The translations under genes were made by a program, and so were the position numbers. Source: Eopsaltria australis (Eukaryota > Chordata > Aves > Passeriformes > Petroicidae). Taken from it: DNA of 64,000 bases. The notes below the pieces were generated by a model, which was not told where the DNA came from, did no database searches, and saw only the letters and a list, made by a program, of their open reading frames with translations. Every line of letters starts with the position of its first letter. Within the stretch, counting starts at the first letter, position 1. The stretch lies in assembly GCA_034509425.1 (NCBI GenBank), contig JAVTVJ010000011.1, forward strand, positions 4,526,001-4,590,000, written 5' to 3'. This document shows positions 61,801-64,000 of this stretch, piece after piece.

Positions 61801-64000
61801 CAGTAACATTAAAAGAAAAGACCAGCAAATGAAGACTGAATTTTGGATTCAATAAAATAACTACTGTATAACAAGGTCAAAAAGGCAAGGGACACAATTT
61901 CAGAGCAGGGAAATCACAGTCCCTGTCTATACAGAGGCCCTACTGAGAAAATCATCTTAACAAAGCTAACTTCACACATGAGAAAAATCAAACAGATCAT
62001 AAGTGGTAGGGAGAGGGCTATAAAGAGCTTGGTACCATCGTGTGTCTATAATTCAAGGCCTCATTATTCAAAAGGTGGTGAGGAATCGAGAACAGCAGAG
62101 ACAGAGCAATAAGGACTACAGTGAGCTTGAATATACTGCTATGAAAAACAGCAAAACGTTGAAAGAGACAGCCTCCAAATTATTAGTGACAGAACTACAC
62201 AATACCACAACATCACCCTTGCTTCCCTCTGGCACCACCATGTCCAATGCTTTGACTTACAGACGAACTTCGGCAAACAAAGGACAGTCAGGAATAACAA
62301 GTCTCAAAATCTCCTGCAGGTGTAATTATCATAGCTCTTGACTGATGTGAGTAGTAAGGCAGAATTATGGGGGGGAAAAAATAGGATTCTCCAGGAAGAA
62401 CTTTTTAAACCAATGAACAACAAATTTCCCTTAAGAACAAATGCCTCCTCCACCCCCTGCTCAGGGCTTCCCTACTAGCTGTGGGAAAAAGACTCAAGAA
62501 AGAAGGCAGCACTGTCCCTTCAGTGGTCTTTCCCAAGCACAAGGACACTGATATTTTACAGAACTACTGCTCCTGTGTGAGAGAATGGGATGACCCTGAG
62601 ATCGGAGAGCCAGGGTTCTGGCTCCTTTACCTTCTGCATGGAGTAGAGGACAGCTAGGGAACACAATAACACCAGGTCCTGATTATTCTCAAAGTACTCT
62701 TCATAACAGAACTGTACATCAGCCTAATGCACAGTTTTGGAAAAAAGGCTTTCCTTATTCCTAAGACATTATTAACAGCATTTAGCATGTTTACAAACAG
62801 ATAAAACTTTGCCCCAATAGTAATTTCAGTTTATCCCGTATCTAGGAACTTTCAGAGTTGAGTTGCAGAACCAAGTAATGAACTGTGTCTGTAAACACTC
62901 CTTTAAGCAAGTCAGTTAACCTAGCATTGTGTATACAGAGCCAGCAGATGTGAACGGAAGGTTTGCTTGACTTCAAATATTTTAAATAAAATTGTTATCT
63001 GGAGCTAAAGAATGTTGAATGATGCTAGCACAGTATTGTATCTTTCAAAACAATCCAATAAGCTTGTGTGAATGTCACTGATAGAACAGCACATGATACT
63101 ACGAACAGTTAGAAAGCCGCTCCTTGGAAATGAATCATAAGCACAATTCACGAACAAGCTCTGGTTTTCATAAGGCCACTAAATACATGTCATTTCCAAC
63201 TTGCCACCACTTGCACCTCCCATAACAATTATTCTCAATTTATTTTCATCTGTTCCATAAAAAATGATTGCTTCTGCTTTACCTAATCCTCCACTTACAT
63301 CAACCCTATTGTTCGTTTCCTTCCCTTTCATCTTCTCCACATTAATTCCCCACATTGCTTTTGATCTAGCTTTTTGTTTCCTTTTTTCCCCTACAGATTC
63401 TTCCTGATGAAGAATTTACAGCCCTAATGTTCATCTGACACGTATGGTGATATTTTATTGATTCGCTACACTGCCTATTAGTTCTGTATAATGAATAGCA
63501 TTATACAAAACACGAGATGGGTTGCCTTTGCCTATATCTTGGATTTAAAAAATCAATTTAACAGAGCTTGAAAAATGCCCCATTTTATCAGTAAATATTC
63601 ATATTTAATTATAATTGGAGCAGCATATGCAAGGAGCAGCCAGAGAAAACAAACATTTCCTCCTCACAGTCCAAAGAGTTACTCTTTGCCATAGTGGCAA
63701 GCCAAGTAAATAGAATAATTGCAATTTTCACTGCTGCTAAATAAGAAATAGGAAACCTCTCCAGGAACTGTTCTGCGTGGCTGTAATAAATGCCCACAGA
63801 AACAAGCTAACCCACATTATTCATTCCCCTACAGAAAGGATGGTCTTTTTTACAACTGGAAAGACTTCAAGAAGTGGAACAGCTGATTTTAGCTGATACA
63901 AACCATAAGTTGTATTTTAAATAGATGCTATATTCAATTTTTAAGGGGAAAAAAGGGCATTTAGTTCAGGTGACTCTTAAAACTTAATGCTGAACAAGTG
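55863..64000. other. Intron 19 sequence, AT-rich and repeat-poor
   Basis: About 8.1 kb with no recognised exon or transposon. It includes a 16-T run at 60606-60621 and a few donor-like words on the minus strand (61265, 61325, 62630) that lack a convincing coding stretch. The preceding PCCA exon probably lies above 64000. Confidence 0.55.
60606..60621. repeat. 16-base T homopolymer
   Basis: A run of 16 T followed by aggttttgtc. On the plus strand it mimics a splice acceptor tract (T16-ag), but no supported exon follows. Confidence 0.85.

Larger units (their letters stand above)
1..64000 (-). other. PCCA: PCCA gene body, intron 19 (part) to intron 21 (part)
   Basis: The whole window lies inside the gene for the alpha subunit of mitochondrial propionyl-CoA carboxylase. 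The enzyme makes methylmalonyl-CoA from propionyl-CoA during breakdown of Val, Ile, Met, Thr and odd-chain fatty acids. Only two coding exons are seen, both on the minus strand and in the right order for transcription from high to low coordinate. The rest is intron, which fits a gene of several hundred kb in mammals. Exon numbers are inferred from recalled human cDNA boundaries. Neither the promoter and mitochondrial targeting exon nor the biotinyl-domain exons are in the window. Confidence 0.9.

Noticed and set aside
1..64000. CRISPR arrays, operons, phage or bacterial mobile systems
   Set aside because: No regularly spaced repeats, ribosome-binding sites, long gene runs or bacterial-type proteins are present. 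The DNA is vertebrate intron.

Overview
This is vertebrate nuclear DNA, almost certainly from a bird. It is AT-rich and intron-like, with no compact gene order and no long open frames. Its recognisable dispersed repeats are CR1 LINE fragments of the avian kind, with 3' ends close to 'attctatgattctatga'. I see no convincing LTR element and no tRNA-derived SINE family.

The only gene I can identify with confidence is PCCA, the biotin-carrying alpha subunit of mitochondrial propionyl-CoA carboxylase, on the minus strand. Two intact coding exons are visible: 47820-47918 (99 nt, 33 codons) and 35843-35896 (54 nt, 18 codons). Both have GT-AG splice sites and phase-0 boundaries, and they join in frame. 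Their lengths and boundaries fit human exons 20 and 21 as I recall them (c.1747-1845 and c.1846-1899). They encode part of the BT (biotin transfer) region, upstream of the biotinyl domain. The window is therefore a slice of a very large gene: at least 16 kb of intron 19 (47919-64000), exon 20, 11.9 kb of intron 20 (35897-47819), exon 21, and at least 35.8 kb of intron 21 (1-35842). The last exons, including the one with the EAMKM biotin site, lie below coordinate 1; I looked for them here and did not find them.

The introns hold: CR1 3' ends near 5.0-5.7, 6.2, 15.4, 23.7, 31.9 and 43.5 kb; an old L3/CR1-like fragment at 36.75-37.12 kb; a dense mosaic of CR1 fragments on both strands at 52.8-55.9 kb; a symmetric foldback element at 49.29-49.44 kb; homopolymer and A-rich tracts; and several repeat-free stretches rich in homeodomain, POU and SOX-like words that could be conserved non-coding elements. 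PCCA lies next to ZIC2/ZIC5 in human, so distal ZIC enhancers in PCCA introns are a reasonable but untested idea.

The least explained signal is a pair of exon-like open frames on the plus strand inside intron 20 (43106-43326 and 45759-45967). Each follows a good splice acceptor in the same phase, and I could not match either to a known protein. I see no defence, mobile or metabolic system that would count as an undescribed biological system; the novelty candidates here are modest.
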